Counted from the stretch's first letter, positions 54,224-63,738 are shown. The stretch is DNA of 64,000 nt from Bacteroidales bacterium (GCA_017540505.1 JAFYAW010000037.1:17533-81532); one strand, 5' to 3'. Notes: generated from the letters alone by a model not told the origin. Made by a program: numbers and translations.

Positions 54224-54843
54224 CAGTATATAAAATAGACGGCAGTTCTACTGCAAGAACGGTTACCCTGAACGATCAGATCTTCAATGTGGAACCCAAC
54301 GATCACGCCATCTGGCTTGACGTGAAGCAATATTTAGCCAACCAAAGACAAGGCACGCATGACACGCTGGAGCGCTCCACCGTATCCGGCAGCACGCGCA
54401 AGCTGAAACGCCAGAAGGGCACGGGCGGCGCACGTGCCGGTAGCATCAAGAGCCCGACTATCCGCGGCGGTGCCACCGTGTTCGGACCGCACCCGAGAGA
54501 CTACTCCTTCAAGCTGAACAAGAAGCTGAAGAGAGTGGCCCGTTTCTCCGCCTTCACCTACAAACAGCAGGAAGGCAAGATCACCGTGGTGGAGGACTTC
54601 ACCTTCGACGCCCCCAAGACCAAGGCTTACAAGGAGATGCTCAAGAACCTCAACCTGGAAGGTCAGAAGACCCTGCTGCTCACGCCGGAGACGAACCGCA
54701 ACGTGGTGCTTTCCGCCCGCAACCTGCAACGCACCCGCGTGATGCGCGCCATCGAGGCCAACACCTACCACGTGCTCAACGCCGGCCACCTCATCATCTG
54801 TGAGAACAGCCTGCCCGAGCTGGAGAAAATGTTAGGCGAATAA
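54214..54843 (+). CDS. rplD: 50S ribosomal protein L4
   Basis: A 209-residue protein with the L4 loop [25 protein letters not shown] and [15 protein letters not shown]. The start at 54214 overlaps rplC. In enterobacteria L4 also represses its own operon through the leader. Confidence 0.98.
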   Translation: MELTVYKIDGSSTARTVTLNDQIFNVEPNDHAIWLDVKQYLANQRQGTHDTLERSTVSGSTRKLKRQKGTGGARAGSIKSPTIRGGATVFGPHPRDYSFKLNKKLKRVARFSAFTYKQQEGKITVVEDFTFDAPKTKAYKEMLKNLNLEGQKTLLLTPETNRNVVLSARNLQRTRVMRAIEANTYHVLNAGHLIICENSLPELEKMLGE

Positions 54844-54870
54844 TTTTCAAAACCTTAAAAAGAAACAACA

Positions 54871-55161
54871 ATGAGTATCATTATAAAACCCATCATCAGC
54901 GAAAAAATGACGCAGACGGCTGACAAATACAACCGCTACGGTTTCATGGTGACCCGCGAAGCCACCAAACCCGAAATCAAGCGCGAAGTGGAGGCCGTTT
55001 ATGGTGTTAAAGTAGTCCGCGTTAACACTCTGATCCAACGCGGTAAAGTCTCGAACCGTAATACTAAGGCTGGCGTCATTACAGGTCAAAAGAACAACTT
55101 CAAGAAGGCCTACGTGTTCGTGGACAAGGATCAAAAAATCGATTTTTACAGTAACATTTAA
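54871..55161 (+). CDS. rplW: 50S ribosomal protein L23
   Basis: A 96-residue protein ([36 protein letters not shown]) placed at the exit tunnel, where trigger factor and SRP dock. It follows rplD by 27 bases. Confidence 0.97.
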   Translation: MSIIIKPIISEKMTQTADKYNRYGFMVTREATKPEIKREVEAVYGVKVVRVNTLIQRGKVSNRNTKAGVITGQKNNFKKAYVFVDKDQKIDFYSNI

Positions 55162-55166
55162 GAGAA

Positions 55167-55991
55167 ATGGCATTAAAAAAGTACAAACCAGTAACGCCGG
55201 GTCAGCGCTTCAAAGTGATAAGCGCATTTGATGACATTACCACCAACAGGCCGGAAAAGAGCCTGTTGTGTCCGAAACACCGGACAGGCGGAAGAAACAA
55301 CAGTGGTAAAATGACGGTCCGCTACCGCGGTGGCGGCCACAAGCAGATGTACCGTATCATCGACTTCAAGAGAGAGAAGGACGGTATCCCTGCCACAGTG
55401 AAGACGATTGAATACGACCCCAACCGTTCCGCCCGTATCGCGTTGGTTTTCTACGCGGACGGCGAGAAACGCTACATCGTGGCTCCCCACGGCATGAAGG
55501 TCGGTCAGGTCATCCTCAGCGGTGCAGGCGTCTCCCCCGACTTGGGTAACTGTCTGCCCATCGGTGAGATCCCCTTCGGCTCCATCATCCACAATATTGA
55601 AATGCGTCCGGGTCAGGGTGCCAAGATCGCCCGCAGCGCCGGCTCCTATGCCCAGCTGATGTCCCGCGAAGGCAAATACGCTGTCATCAAGCTGCCTTCC
55701 GGCGAAACCCGCATGATCCTCTGCGCCTGCAAGGCCACCATCGGTATCGTGTCCAACGGTGACCACAGCCTCGAAGTCTCCGGTAAGGCCGGTAGAAGTC
55801 GCTGGTTAGGCAGACGTCCGCGCAACCGTGGTGTCGTCATGAACCCTGTCGATCACCCCATGGGTGGTGGCGAAGGCCGCGCCTCCGGTGGTCATCCTCG
55901 CTCCCGCAAGGGTATGCCTGCTAAGGGTTATAAGACCAGACATCCGAAGAAGAACTCTTCACAATACATCATCGAAAGAAGAAAGAAATAA
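55167..55991 (+). CDS. rplB: 50S ribosomal protein L2
   Basis: A 274-residue protein with [35 protein letters not shown] and the peptidyl-transferase loop [23 protein letters not shown]. It follows rplW by 5 bases. Confidence 0.98.
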   Translation: MALKKYKPVTPGQRFKVISAFDDITTNRPEKSLLCPKHRTGGRNNSGKMTVRYRGGGHKQMYRIIDFKREKDGIPATVKTIEYDPNRSARIALVFYADGEKRYIVAPHGMKVGQVILSGAGVSPDLGNCLPIGEIPFGSIIHNIEMRPGQGAKIARSAGSYAQLMSREGKYAVIKLPSGETRMILCACKATIGIVSNGDHSLEVSGKAGRSRWLGRRPRNRGVVMNPVDHPMGGGEGRASGGHPRSRKGMPAKGYKTRHPKKNSSQYIIERRKK

Positions 55992-56008
55992 TCTAAAATC
56001 CTAACATT

Positions 56009-56287
56009 ATGAGTCGTTCATTAAAAAAAGGTCCGTATATACATTACAAACTGGAACAACGTGTGATCGCTGCCCAGGAGTCCGGAAAGAAGAGCACCAT
56101 CAAGACATGGTCCCGCGCTTCCATGATCTCCCCTGACTTCGTCGGCCTCACCATCGCTGTCCACAACGGCAACAAATTCATCCCCGTGTATGTAACCGAG
56201 AACATGGTCGGCCACAAACTCGGCGAATTTGCTCCCACCCGTATCTTCCGCGGACACGCAGGACAAAAAGACAAAGGTTCCAAATAA
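56009..56287 (+). CDS. rpsS: 30S ribosomal protein S19
   Basis: A 92-residue protein ([37 protein letters not shown]). It is the last gene of the block; rplV and rpsC, which normally follow, are absent and a terminator ends transcription about 100 bases downstream. Confidence 0.97.
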   Translation: MSRSLKKGPYIHYKLEQRVIAAQESGKKSTIKTWSRASMISPDFVGLTIAVHNGNKFIPVYVTENMVGHKLGEFAPTRIFRGHAGQKDKGSK

Positions 56288-56351
56288 GAGAATCACCTCT
56301 GAAACCAGAACCGCTTCCTTCCTTCGATATTCAATTATCACTCTATAAAAG

Positions 56352-56386
56352 AAAATCCCTTTCCAATCGGAGAGGGATTTTTTTTA
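56352..56386 (+). terminator. Intrinsic terminator after rpsS
   Basis: AATCCCT (56354-56360) pairs with AGGGATT (56373-56379), followed by a T-run. It closes the truncated S10 block. Confidence 0.9.
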
Positions 56387-56410
56387 TCAAGTAAACACCA
56401 AAATATTCCT

Positions 56411-56418
56411 TATTTTTG
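56411..56418 (+). promoter_or_regulatory. -7 box for MBOAT operon
   Basis: TATTTTTG, 23 bases before the ATG at 56442. Confidence 0.75.
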
Positions 56419-56441
56419 CAACTTCAACAAAAGTACCCACG

Positions 56442-57860
56442 ATGCTGTTCAACTCCATAGAATTCGCCATCTTCCTACCCGTCGTGTTCCTGCTGTACTG
56501 GTTCGTGTTCAACCGCAACGTGAAATGGCAGAACCTTTTCATCGTGGCAGTCTCCTACATCTTCTACGGCTGGTGGGACTGGAGGTTCCTTTTCCTTATC
56601 GCCTTCACATCCTTCTGCAGCTGGGGAAGCGGCCTGCTGATTGCCCGATATCGACAACAACGCATCGCCAAAATCATCCACATCCTGAATATCGCTCTGA
56701 ATTTAAGCATATTAGGACTTTTCAAATACTACGATTTCTTCGCCGACTCGTTTGCCAGACTGTTTCTTCAAGGCAATAGCGACAATCTGTTGCTGCATCT
56801 TATACTGCCTGTCGGCATCAGTTTCTACACATTCCAGGCGTTGAGCTACAGCATCGATGTCTACCGGCAGAAGCTGGAGCCCACCCGCGACATCGTGCAG
56901 TTCTTCGCCTTCGTGAGCTTCTTCCCGCAACTGGTGGCAGGCCCTATCGAGCGGGCCACCAACCTGCTGCCGCAATTCGAAAAACCCCGAACATTCGATT
57001 ACACGCAAGGGGTGGACGGCATGCGGCAGATTCTATGGGGCCTGTTCAAGAAGGTGGCCGTGGCCGACACCTGCGCCCTGTATGTCAACCATGTGTTCGG
57101 CCATTACCAAACCCAAAGCGGACCCACCTTGGTGGTTGCCGCCGTCTTGTTCGCCATCCAAATCTACGGCGATTTCTCCGGCTATTCCGACATCGCCATT
57201 GGCACCGCCAAATTGTTCGGAATCACGCTGATTCGAAACTTCCGGAATCCCTATTTCAGCCGCGACATTGCCGAGTTCTGGCGCCGCTGGCACATCTCGC
57301 TGACCACCTGGTTCCGCGACTACGTCTATATTCCCCTCGGAGGAAGCCGCGTTCCGAAAGGCAAGGTTATTCGGAACACCTTCATTATTTTCCTGCTGAG
57401 CGGCTTCTGGCACGGCGCCAACTGGACGTTCATCGCATGGGGTACTTATCACGCCATTCTGTTCCTGCCTCTCATCCTGCTCGGAAAAAATCGTAAATAC
57501 CTGAATGAGGTCGCGGAAGGCAGGCTGCTGCCCTCACTGAAAGAAACAGCACAAATACTGCTCACCTTCGCACTCGTCACCGTCGGCTGGATTCTGTTCC
57601 GGGCCGATTCCATCTCGCAGGCTTGGGACTACCTCCTCCGGATTCCGCATTGGGGGACCTTATACTCAAAAGGACTTCTCGCCGCCACTTTACTATCCAT
57701 AGGAATGCTTGCAATAGAATGGCTGCAGCGTGCGCGGCAGCACGGCCTTGACCTCCGAAGCACACCACACATATGGCATTACATCCTCTATCTTATCCTA
57801 ATTGCCATCCTTTTCTTCTCGTACTCCAACTCCGAAAGTTTCATTTATTTCCAATTCTGA
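56442..57860 (+). CDS. MBOAT family O-acyltransferase (AlgI-like)
   Basis: A 472-residue polytopic inner-membrane protein. Motifs are FVSFFPQLVAGPIERATNLLPQF, EFWRRWHISLTTWFRDYVYIPLGGSR and the catalytic His near 324 in LLSGFWHGANWTFIAWG. AlgI-like MBOATs pass acetyl groups across the membrane for glycan or peptidoglycan O-acetylation. The SGNH-like partner starts one base after the stop, the usual two-component layout. Confidence 0.94.
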   Translation: MLFNSIEFAIFLPVVFLLYWFVFNRNVKWQNLFIVAVSYIFYGWWDWRFLFLIAFTSFCSWGSGLLIARYRQQRIAKIIHILNIALNLSILGLFKYYDFFADSFARLFLQGNSDNLLLHLILPVGISFYTFQALSYSIDVYRQKLEPTRDIVQFFAFVSFFPQLVAGPIERATNLLPQFEKPRTFDYTQGVDGMRQILWGLFKKVAVADTCALYVNHVFGHYQTQSGPTLVVAAVLFAIQIYGDFSGYSDIAIGTAKLFGITLIRNFRNPYFSRDIAEFWRRWHISLTTWFRDYVYIPLGGSRVPKGKVIRNTFIIFLLSGFWHGANWTFIAWGTYHAILFLPLILLGKNRKYLNEVAEGRLLPSLKETAQILLTFALVTVGWILFRADSISQAWDYLLRIPHWGTLYSKGLLAATLLSIGMLAIEWLQRARQHGLDLRSTPHIWHYILYLILIAILFFSYSNSESFIYFQF

Positions 57861-57861
57861 C

Positions 57862-58812
57862 ATGAAAAAATTCCTTCTGCATATTATCCTGTTCTCCTGT
57901 ATCCTGCTGACTATAGCGTTGCTATTCGATGCGTTCCTGACTCAAAGGGCTATGCGGATCCGGACCTCCCCATTTGCTGCATGGAACGACATATACCATG
58001 ACAGCATACACAGCGATGTACTGGTCATGGGCAGTTCGCGAGCTTACGTGCATTTCAATCCGGCGGTAATAGACACGATTCTGCATGTCAACAGTTACAA
58101 TTTAGGAATGAATGGTCGGCCCGCCGATGCACAAATCATCAGATATCATGTATATAGAAAACATGGTTATCCTAAACCAAAGCTCATCTTATACGAAGTC
58201 AGCCACGGCACCATGCAGAAAAGCAACGGATACGAACGGGATCAGTTTGTGCCATATCTTCCTTTGGATAAAAATCTTTGGAAATCATGCCATAAACTGG
58301 AACATTTCTCGTGGCCGGATCGCTTCATACCCTGTTGGCGCTACCTCGGGCGTCAAGATCTCATGCGGAAACTGATCACATCATCATCCTCTGCATCAAA
58401 GGATTACAATACTAACCTATACAAAGGATTTCACGGGTTTGACAAAAAATGGGATGGCAATGCCCTGAAGAAACAGGCCAGCGTTACGTACACCAAAGAC
58501 AGCACCATACTTCGACAATTTCAGGAGTTCCTGACCGAATGCAGGCAGGAAGATATACCTGTTGTCCTCATTGTGTCGCCATTTTATATCGGCGGTACGG
58601 AAAAAATGTCCGATTACGCCGGAATGCACAACATGTTTGCAGAAATCGCCCACAAGAATGGCATTCCTCTGTTGGATTACACGTATGATGAATTAAGCTA
58701 CGACACCACTTACTTCTACAACACGATGCATTTGAATAAGACCGGAGCGAATCTTTTCTCCGAAAAAGTCGCTCATGCCATCGATTCACTTGGTGTGCTT
58801 AAAATGGACTAA
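57862..58812 (+). CDS. SGNH/GDSL-like protein partner of MBOAT acyltransferase
   Basis: A 316-residue protein with one N-terminal membrane segment (LLHIILFSCILLTIALLFDA), so it is anchored with its body in the periplasm. The block VLVMGSSRAYVHFNP (Ser 58 or 59) and a late TMHLNKTGANLFS with the His suggest an SGNH-type acyl transfer domain. The adjacent MBOAT supports transfer of the acyl group to an extracellular glycan. The glycan is unknown. Confidence 0.82.
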   Translation: MKKFLLHIILFSCILLTIALLFDAFLTQRAMRIRTSPFAAWNDIYHDSIHSDVLVMGSSRAYVHFNPAVIDTILHVNSYNLGMNGRPADAQIIRYHVYRKHGYPKPKLILYEVSHGTMQKSNGYERDQFVPYLPLDKNLWKSCHKLEHFSWPDRFIPCWRYLGRQDLMRKLITSSSSASKDYNTNLYKGFHGFDKKWDGNALKKQASVTYTKDSTILRQFQEFLTECRQEDIPVVLIVSPFYIGGTEKMSDYAGMHNMFAEIAHKNGIPLLDYTYDELSYDTTYFYNTMHLNKTGANLFSEKVAHAIDSLGVLKMD

Positions 58813-58832
58813 AGTATTTTCATCTGTTATTC

Positions 58833-58860
58833 GTAGGGACGCGCCATGGCACGTCTCTAC
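58833..58860. repeat. Imperfect palindrome, second copy of 11308 repeat family
   Basis: GTAGGGACGCGCC...GGCACGTCTCTAC is a 28-bp near-palindrome with one mismatch and one G-T pair, related to the 11308-11339 palindrome (GTAGAGACGC arms). It lies in the short gap between two convergent genes and may help terminate both. Confidence 0.8.
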
Positions 58861-58886
58861 ATACGGCATTTTCTTATTCCTGTGTA

Positions 58887-60095
58887 TTAAAACAACGGCA
58901 ACCCTAACAACGTGGCGAAAATCGAGCCCAAGTAAGTGCCGAGGGCATACCCCACCAAGCCGATGGCAATACCGCTGATCAGCACTTTACGGTTACCGAG
59001 GGCCTCCACAATCGGAGGAACGAACGGCGGTGAACAGAGAAGGCTAATGTGTCCCACCGTGAACAGATCGCCGCTAACCTTGAAGATACGGCAGAAGATC
59101 AGATGCAGCACGATGGAGGTCAGCATCACAAACAGGATAAACCACATGATATTCAGAGAAGAGTGGTCAATTTTGGTGACATCGAACATGGAGGCCACCA
59201 CCACACTGAAGATGAGGATGAAGAACATTCCCAATTCAAAGGTCTTGGGCAAAGAGCGGATTTTCTTGCTGAAAGAGGCGATAATTGCCAAAGTGGTAAT
59301 AGTAAGGATGACAACCAGTTCGTTGATTTTTCCGACAATCAGCAGGGAGAGACCGACTCCCACGCCGAGCATCAGGATGGAGAGCAGCAGGCCGAGCATC
59401 ATCTTGCCGAAGGTCTTGCCTTTCAGCATACCCTGGTAATTCTCGAAGGTACCTTCCGCCAGTTTCAATTGTTCATCCTCCTCGGTGAGAGATGTCTCAT
59501 CCTTGAACGGCAGCAATTTGCGGAAAAGCTTGTATCCGCCTGCCAGGATGAAAATGATGAACGGGAGGGTGATAATCTCCTCAAAAGCCAGCGTGATGCT
59601 GATGGTGTTGGGATCGGCATGGACCATCTCGCCAAGAGCTGCGAAATTCATGGTGCCGCCGGTATAGATGCCGGTCATCATCACTGCCGCCTTCTTGAAC
59701 TCCTCGGCGGAGCCGAAATCGCGAGTCTGGAAGATGAAATAGCCGGCCACCAGCGCGATAGTCACGGAGATGACGCCACCCACGAGCACCGCGAGTGTCT
59801 TGGGCAGGGATTTCGTCCAAAGCTTGAAATCCGAATTGAAGAGCATGAGGGGGATGGCCAGCGGCACACATACGCTCATCAGGTTCTTCTGAACCGTAGT
59901 AAGCAGGGCGGCACCCGCCTCACCCTCCGCAGGGAAGAATCCGAACGCCGTATTCAGCAGGGCTATGATGATACCCGCCGCATACGCTAATATAACGGTG
60001 CCGAATTTCTGGGCCCATTTCTTCTTGTTGAAAAGCAAAATTATCAGGACCGGCAGAATGAAATAGCCGGCAATCATAAGGTAAACACTCACCAT
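58887..60095 (-). CDS. DUF819 family membrane protein (YjcL-like)
   Basis: A 402-residue polytopic membrane protein with about ten segments. It has the DUF819 pattern: NTAFGFFPA, KNLMSVCVPLAIPLMLFNSDFKLW, GIYTGGTMNFAALGEMV and the C-terminal ISLLCSPPFVPPIVEALGNRKVL. It is distantly like sodium-coupled exporters, but no substrate is known. ATG 60095 is preferred to an in-frame TTG two codons upstream. Confidence 0.9.
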   Translation of the reverse strand: MVSVYLMIAGYFILPVLIILLFNKKKWAQKFGTVILAYAAGIIIALLNTAFGFFPAEGEAGAALLTTVQKNLMSVCVPLAIPLMLFNSDFKLWTKSLPKTLAVLVGGVISVTIALVAGYFIFQTRDFGSAEEFKKAAVMMTGIYTGGTMNFAALGEMVHADPNTISITLAFEEIITLPFIIFILAGGYKLFRKLLPFKDETSLTEEDEQLKLAEGTFENYQGMLKGKTFGKMMLGLLLSILMLGVGVGLSLLIVGKINELVVILTITTLAIIASFSKKIRSLPKTFELGMFFILIFSVVVASMFDVTKIDHSSLNIMWFILFVMLTSIVLHLIFCRIFKVSGDLFTVGHISLLCSPPFVPPIVEALGNRKVLISGIAIGLVGYALGTYLGSIFATLLGLPLF

Positions 60096-60150
60096 AAGCA
60101 AAGGATTTTCAATTATTCTATTATTATAAAGTAAACGCTTTTACGAGTTG

Positions 60151-60158
60151 CAAAAATA
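60151..60158 (-). promoter_or_regulatory. -7 box for DUF819 gene
   Basis: TATTTTTG on the minus strand, 55 bases before the ATG. Confidence 0.7.
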
Positions 60159-60214
60159 CAAAAATATTTTTTCAATTTTTTCCCAATCAGCTGGCAGAGT
60201 GAAAGAAAAAACTT

Positions 60215-60222
60215 TATATTTG
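60215..60222 (+). promoter_or_regulatory. -7 box for DUF1846-rlmI
   Basis: TATATTTG, 25 bases before the ATG at 60248. Confidence 0.75.
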
Positions 60223-60247
60223 CACCCCGTTAATAATCAGCACTATT

Positions 60248-61714
60248 ATGAAAATAGGTTTTGACAACGGGAAGTATCTTAAAATCCAATCAGAGCACAT
60301 CAAGGAGCGCATCGCTCAATTCGGCCACAAACTTTATCTGGAATTCGGAGGGAAGTTGTATGACGACTTCCATGCCAGCCGTGTGTTGCCCGGCTTCCAA
60401 CCAGACAGCAAGCTGCGGATGCTGACGCAGCTCCAGAACGATGCGGAAATCATCATCGTGATCAGTGCGGTGGACATCGAGAAGAACAAGATCCGGGGTG
60501 ACCTTGGCATCACCTACGATGAGGATGTGCTGCGTCTGCGCGACATCTTCATGGAGCGGGGCTTCCTGGTCAGCGGCGTGGTCATCACCCACTACAACGG
60601 GCAGGCCAGTGCCATCGCCTACCGCGAGCGGCTGGAGCGCCTCGGCATCAGCGTCTATTACCATTATATTATAGAAGGATACCCCACCAACGTAGATCTC
60701 ATTGACTCTGACGAAGGTTTCGGACGCAACGAATACGTGCAGACCACCCGTCCGCTCGTGGTGGTCACGGCCCCGGGCCCTGGCAGCGGCAAGATGGCCG
60801 TATGCCTGAGCCAGCTCTACCAGGAGAATCAGCGCGGCATCAAGGCCGGCTACGCCAAATTCGAGACCTTCCCCATCTGGAACCTGTCTCTGAAACATCC
60901 CGTCAATATCGCCTACGAAGCCGCCACCGCCGACCTTGACGACGTGAACATGATCGACCCCTTCCATCTGGAAGCCTACGACAAGATGGCGGTCAACTAC
61001 AACCGCGACATCGAAATATTCCCCGTCCTAAATGCCATTTTCGAAGGGATTTACGGAGAAAACCCGTATAAGTCGCCTACCGACATGGGCGTGAATATGG
61101 CCGGATACTGCATCTCCGACGACGAGGTGTGTTGCGAGGCCTCCAAGGATGAGATCATCCGCCGCTACTTCACAGCCTTATGCAATGTGGTGGACGGCAA
61201 GGCCACCGAAAACGAGGTCAACAAGATATCCCTGCTGCTGAAGCGGGCGCAGGTCACCACCGACAACCGCAAGACCATCGTGGCGGCGCGCCAACGCAAG
61301 GAAGAGACGGGCTTGGCCTCCTCCGCCATCGAGCTGGCCGACGGTTCCATCATCACGGCCAAGACCAGCCCGCTATTAGGGCCCAGTGCCGCCCTGCTGC
61401 TCAACGCCACCAAGTATCTGGCCGGCATCGACCACAGCGTGAAACTCATCCCGCAGGAGATGATCGAGCCCATCCAGAAGACCAAGGTCAACCTGCTGCA
61501 CGGGCACAACCCGCGCCTGCACACCGACGAGGTACTAGTAGCCCTCTCCATGCTCAGCCTGCATGACGAGAAGTGCCGCAAGGCGTTAGAATGTCTGCCG
61601 CAACTGCAAGGCTGCCAAGCACATACCACCGTCATGCTGAGCGAGGTGGACCATAAGATATTCAAAAAGTTAGGCATCGGCCTCACCTGCGAACCTGTAA
61701 AGAAAAAGAAATAA
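60248..61714 (+). CDS. DUF1846 (UPF0371) family protein
   Basis: A 488-residue cytosolic protein of a widespread family of unknown function. It has MKIGFDNGKYLKIQSEHI at the N terminus, a P-loop-like stretch (TAPGPGSGKMAVCLSQLY) and the conserved KFETFPIWNLSLKHPVNIAYEAAT. The P-loop suggests nucleotide binding. Length is normal for the family. rlmI follows after 6 bases. Confidence 0.95.
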   Translation: MKIGFDNGKYLKIQSEHIKERIAQFGHKLYLEFGGKLYDDFHASRVLPGFQPDSKLRMLTQLQNDAEIIIVISAVDIEKNKIRGDLGITYDEDVLRLRDIFMERGFLVSGVVITHYNGQASAIAYRERLERLGISVYYHYIIEGYPTNVDLIDSDEGFGRNEYVQTTRPLVVVTAPGPGSGKMAVCLSQLYQENQRGIKAGYAKFETFPIWNLSLKHPVNIAYEAATADLDDVNMIDPFHLEAYDKMAVNYNRDIEIFPVLNAIFEGIYGENPYKSPTDMGVNMAGYCISDDEVCCEASKDEIIRRYFTALCNVVDGKATENEVNKISLLLKRAQVTTDNRKTIVAARQRKEETGLASSAIELADGSIITAKTSPLLGPSAALLLNATKYLAGIDHSVKLIPQEMIEPIQKTKVNLLHGHNPRLHTDEVLVALSMLSLHDEKCRKALECLPQLQGCQAHTTVMLSEVDHKIFKKLGIGLTCEPVKKKK

Positions 61715-61720
61715 CCCTCC

Positions 61721-62905
61721 ATGAAGAAAATCATCCTACAGAAAGGCAAAGAGAAATCCGTCTTACGCTACCATCCCTGGGTATTCTCGGGGGCCATCGC
61801 CAAAGCCGACCGCGACATCGCCAACGGCGAGATTGTCGAGGTGTGCGACCGTGACGGCAACTTCCTCGCCTTAGGCCACTACCACCACAACTCCATCGCC
61901 GTCCGCATCTTCACCTTCGACCACGCCACTCCCGACTACGGCTTCTGGAAATCCAAAGTGGAGAACGCGCTCCGATTCCGCCAACATATCGGACTGGCCG
62001 ACAATCCCGACACCACCATGTTCCGCCTCGTGAACGGGGAAGGCGACGGGCTGCCCGGCCTCATCATCGACTGCTACGACGGCAACGCCGTACTACAGTT
62101 CCACTCCTACGGCATGTATCTGCTACAAGACACCTTCGTTCGCATCCTCCGGGAACTGTTGCCCAACTTGAAATCCATCTACAACAAAAGCGGCCTGACA
62201 CTGACAGAGGACGGAAACGAGCCCATGGAGGAAGGTCTGCTTTCCGGCTCGATGCCCGATGACATTGTAGGCAAGGAGAACGGCATCGGCTTCCATATCG
62301 ACATCCCGGGTGGGCAGAAGACCGGTTTCTTCCTCGACCAGCGCGACAGCCGGGCGATGGTGGGACAGCTGGCCAAGGGCCGCCGCGTGCTCAACATGTT
62401 CTGCTATTCGGGCGGCTTTTCCGCGTATGCACTACGCGGGGGCGCCGCGCACGTGGATTCCGTTGACATTTCCCGCAAAGCCATCGACCTCACCGAACAG
62501 AACATCGCCCTGCTGGGAGAAGAGGCTGTCCGCCGGCACACGGCCTACTGTGAGGATGTGTTCAAATTCCTCGACAACCTTCCCGACCACAGCTACGACC
62601 TGATCGTCCTCGACCCACCCGCCTTCGCCAAGCACCACCGCGTGAAGGAGCAGGGCATCAAAGGATATCGCAACATCAACCGCAAGGCCATGCAGAAGCT
62701 CACGCCGGGCGGCCTGCTCTTCACCTTCTCATGCTCTCAAGCCATCAGCCACGACGACTTCCGCACCATCGTATTCTCCGCCGCCGCCTTAGAGCATAAA
62801 AGTGTCCGGATTGTCCACCACATGCAGCACGCCCTCGACCATCCCGTCAGCATCTACCATCCCGAAGGCGAGTACCTGAAGGGGCTGCTGGTGGAGTGTT
62901 CGTAA
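61721..62905 (+). CDS. rlmI: 23S rRNA (cytosine-C5)-methyltransferase RlmI
   Basis: A 394-residue class I SAM methyltransferase. It has an N-terminal PUA domain (LRYHPWVFSGAIAK ... DRDGNFLALGHYHHNS), the RlmI-like linker and the catalytic domain with VLNMFCYSGGFSAYALRGGA, YDLIVLDPPAFAKHH and FTFSCSQAIS, the last holding the catalytic Cys. It modifies C1962 in 23S rRNA in E. coli. Part of a two-gene unit with the DUF1846 gene. Confidence 0.92.
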   Translation: MKKIILQKGKEKSVLRYHPWVFSGAIAKADRDIANGEIVEVCDRDGNFLALGHYHHNSIAVRIFTFDHATPDYGFWKSKVENALRFRQHIGLADNPDTTMFRLVNGEGDGLPGLIIDCYDGNAVLQFHSYGMYLLQDTFVRILRELLPNLKSIYNKSGLTLTEDGNEPMEEGLLSGSMPDDIVGKENGIGFHIDIPGGQKTGFFLDQRDSRAMVGQLAKGRRVLNMFCYSGGFSAYALRGGAAHVDSVDISRKAIDLTEQNIALLGEEAVRRHTAYCEDVFKFLDNLPDHSYDLIVLDPPAFAKHHRVKEQGIKGYRNINRKAMQKLTPGGLLFTFSCSQAISHDDFRTIVFSAAALEHKSVRIVHHMQHALDHPVSIYHPEGEYLKGLLVECS

Positions 62906-63028
62906 GGTTTGCGGTTGGAGATTGGAATTTGGGACTATAGTTAAGAAGTTAAGGAACTACGGAGTTAAGGCAGTTGGGATTTGGGGATTGGGACTCCCGA
63001 TTTGCGGTTTACGGCATCCCGAATGTTT

Positions 63029-63197
63029 GGAGATTCCGCTTAACGCTATTGCGTTTCGTGGAATGGTGCGTGCCAACTAAGACAAAAATGCGGCGGCACA
63101 AGAATTTGGACTTTAGGAAAAGGCCATCTGCCGCCGCATAGTCCGCAAGTGCGACGTGCACCATTCCGCCAGCGACGACAGGAGCGGCGGAATCTCC
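63029..63197. repeat. 169-bp foldback element with three nested stems
   Basis: GGAGATTCCGC (63029-63039) pairs with 63187-63197, GGAATGGTGC (63060-63069) with 63158-63167, and ATGCGGCGGCA (63088-63098) with 63129-63139. The two inner stems share the same register exactly; the outer is shifted by one base. Such nesting is characteristic of a foldback repeat or a structured RNA. Confidence 0.8.
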
Positions 63198-63300
63198 TTC
63201 ACGTCCCGATCAGATTTTTTCCAACTTTTTGGGTACAGTTTACAAAACATCCCTGTCAGGGGATCCATATCTGTAGCCAGGGAACGCGCCCCTCACGCCA

Positions 63301-63318
63301 CAACGCCATCAGGCGTTG
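63301..63318. repeat. Hairpin, 7-bp perfect stem
   Basis: CAACGCC (63301-63307) and GGCGTTG (63312-63318) with a four-base loop. Confidence 0.6.
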
Positions 63319-63351
63319 CATGTCGGTAGGAAAAATGCCCACGCACACAAT

Positions 63352-63375
63352 ATCGCGGCGCGGCAGACGCGTGCC
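63352..63375. repeat. 24-bp direct repeat, copy 1
   Basis: Identical to 63467-63490 except one base (A at 63367 versus G). GC-rich; 115-bp period. Confidence 0.75.
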
Positions 63376-63381
63376 TGTGCA

Positions 63382-63398
63382 ATGTCTCGAAGAGACAT
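63382..63398. repeat. Hairpin, 7-bp perfect stem
   Basis: ATGTCTC (63382-63388) and GAGACAT (63392-63398) with a GAA loop. Confidence 0.6.
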
Positions 63399-63409
63399 CA
63401 TCTCAATAA

Positions 63410-63445
63410 CCCCGCATAAGCGAGCGTGGCGAGCGCAATGCGGGG
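63410..63445. repeat. Hairpin, 8-bp stem
   Basis: CCCCGCAT (63410-63417) and ATGCGGGG (63438-63445), enclosing 20 bases with two GCGAGCG units. Confidence 0.6.
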
Positions 63446-63466
63446 GCTGGGCGGCGCGCACGCACC

Positions 63467-63490
63467 ATCGCGGCGCGGCAGGCGCGTGCC
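63467..63490. repeat. 24-bp direct repeat, copy 2
   Basis: Second copy of 63352-63375, one mismatch, same orientation. Confidence 0.75.
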
Positions 63491-63673
63491 ACGGAGAAAA
63501 GGTGTGCACGCCGCGAAAGGACGATGTGTACGAAGAGGGGTAAAGGTGTTGGTGTCTATAATTGGATTTTGAAATTTTGGCACTAACTACTGACTACTAT
63601 CCATTAGCCACTTTTATGGCAAATCTCGCCTGAAAAGAGAATGACCAGCCTCCTTGTTTTGAAAATATTTCCT

Positions 63674-63681
63674 TATCTTTG
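63674..63681 (+). promoter_or_regulatory. Orphan -7 box
   Basis: TATCTTTG with no long gene downstream. The following 45 bases can fold (CCCCG/CGGGG 63682-63701; GCCC/GGGC 63701-63712; GTTGC/GCAAC 63686-63726), so a small RNA or leader is possible. Confidence 0.45.
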
Positions 63682-63738
63682 CCCCGTTGCTCGCTCCGGG
63701 GCCCAGACGGGCGGAAGGTGGGCAACAGACATATATAA

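Noticed and set aside
63149-63409. 86-codon ORF in the right end
   Set aside because: Arg-rich, motif-free composition across the foldback and GC-rich repeats; no ribosome site or promoter.
63352-63490. CRISPR-like repeat
   Set aside because: Only two copies with a 91-base spacer, no cas genes, and the repeats sit among unrelated hairpins.
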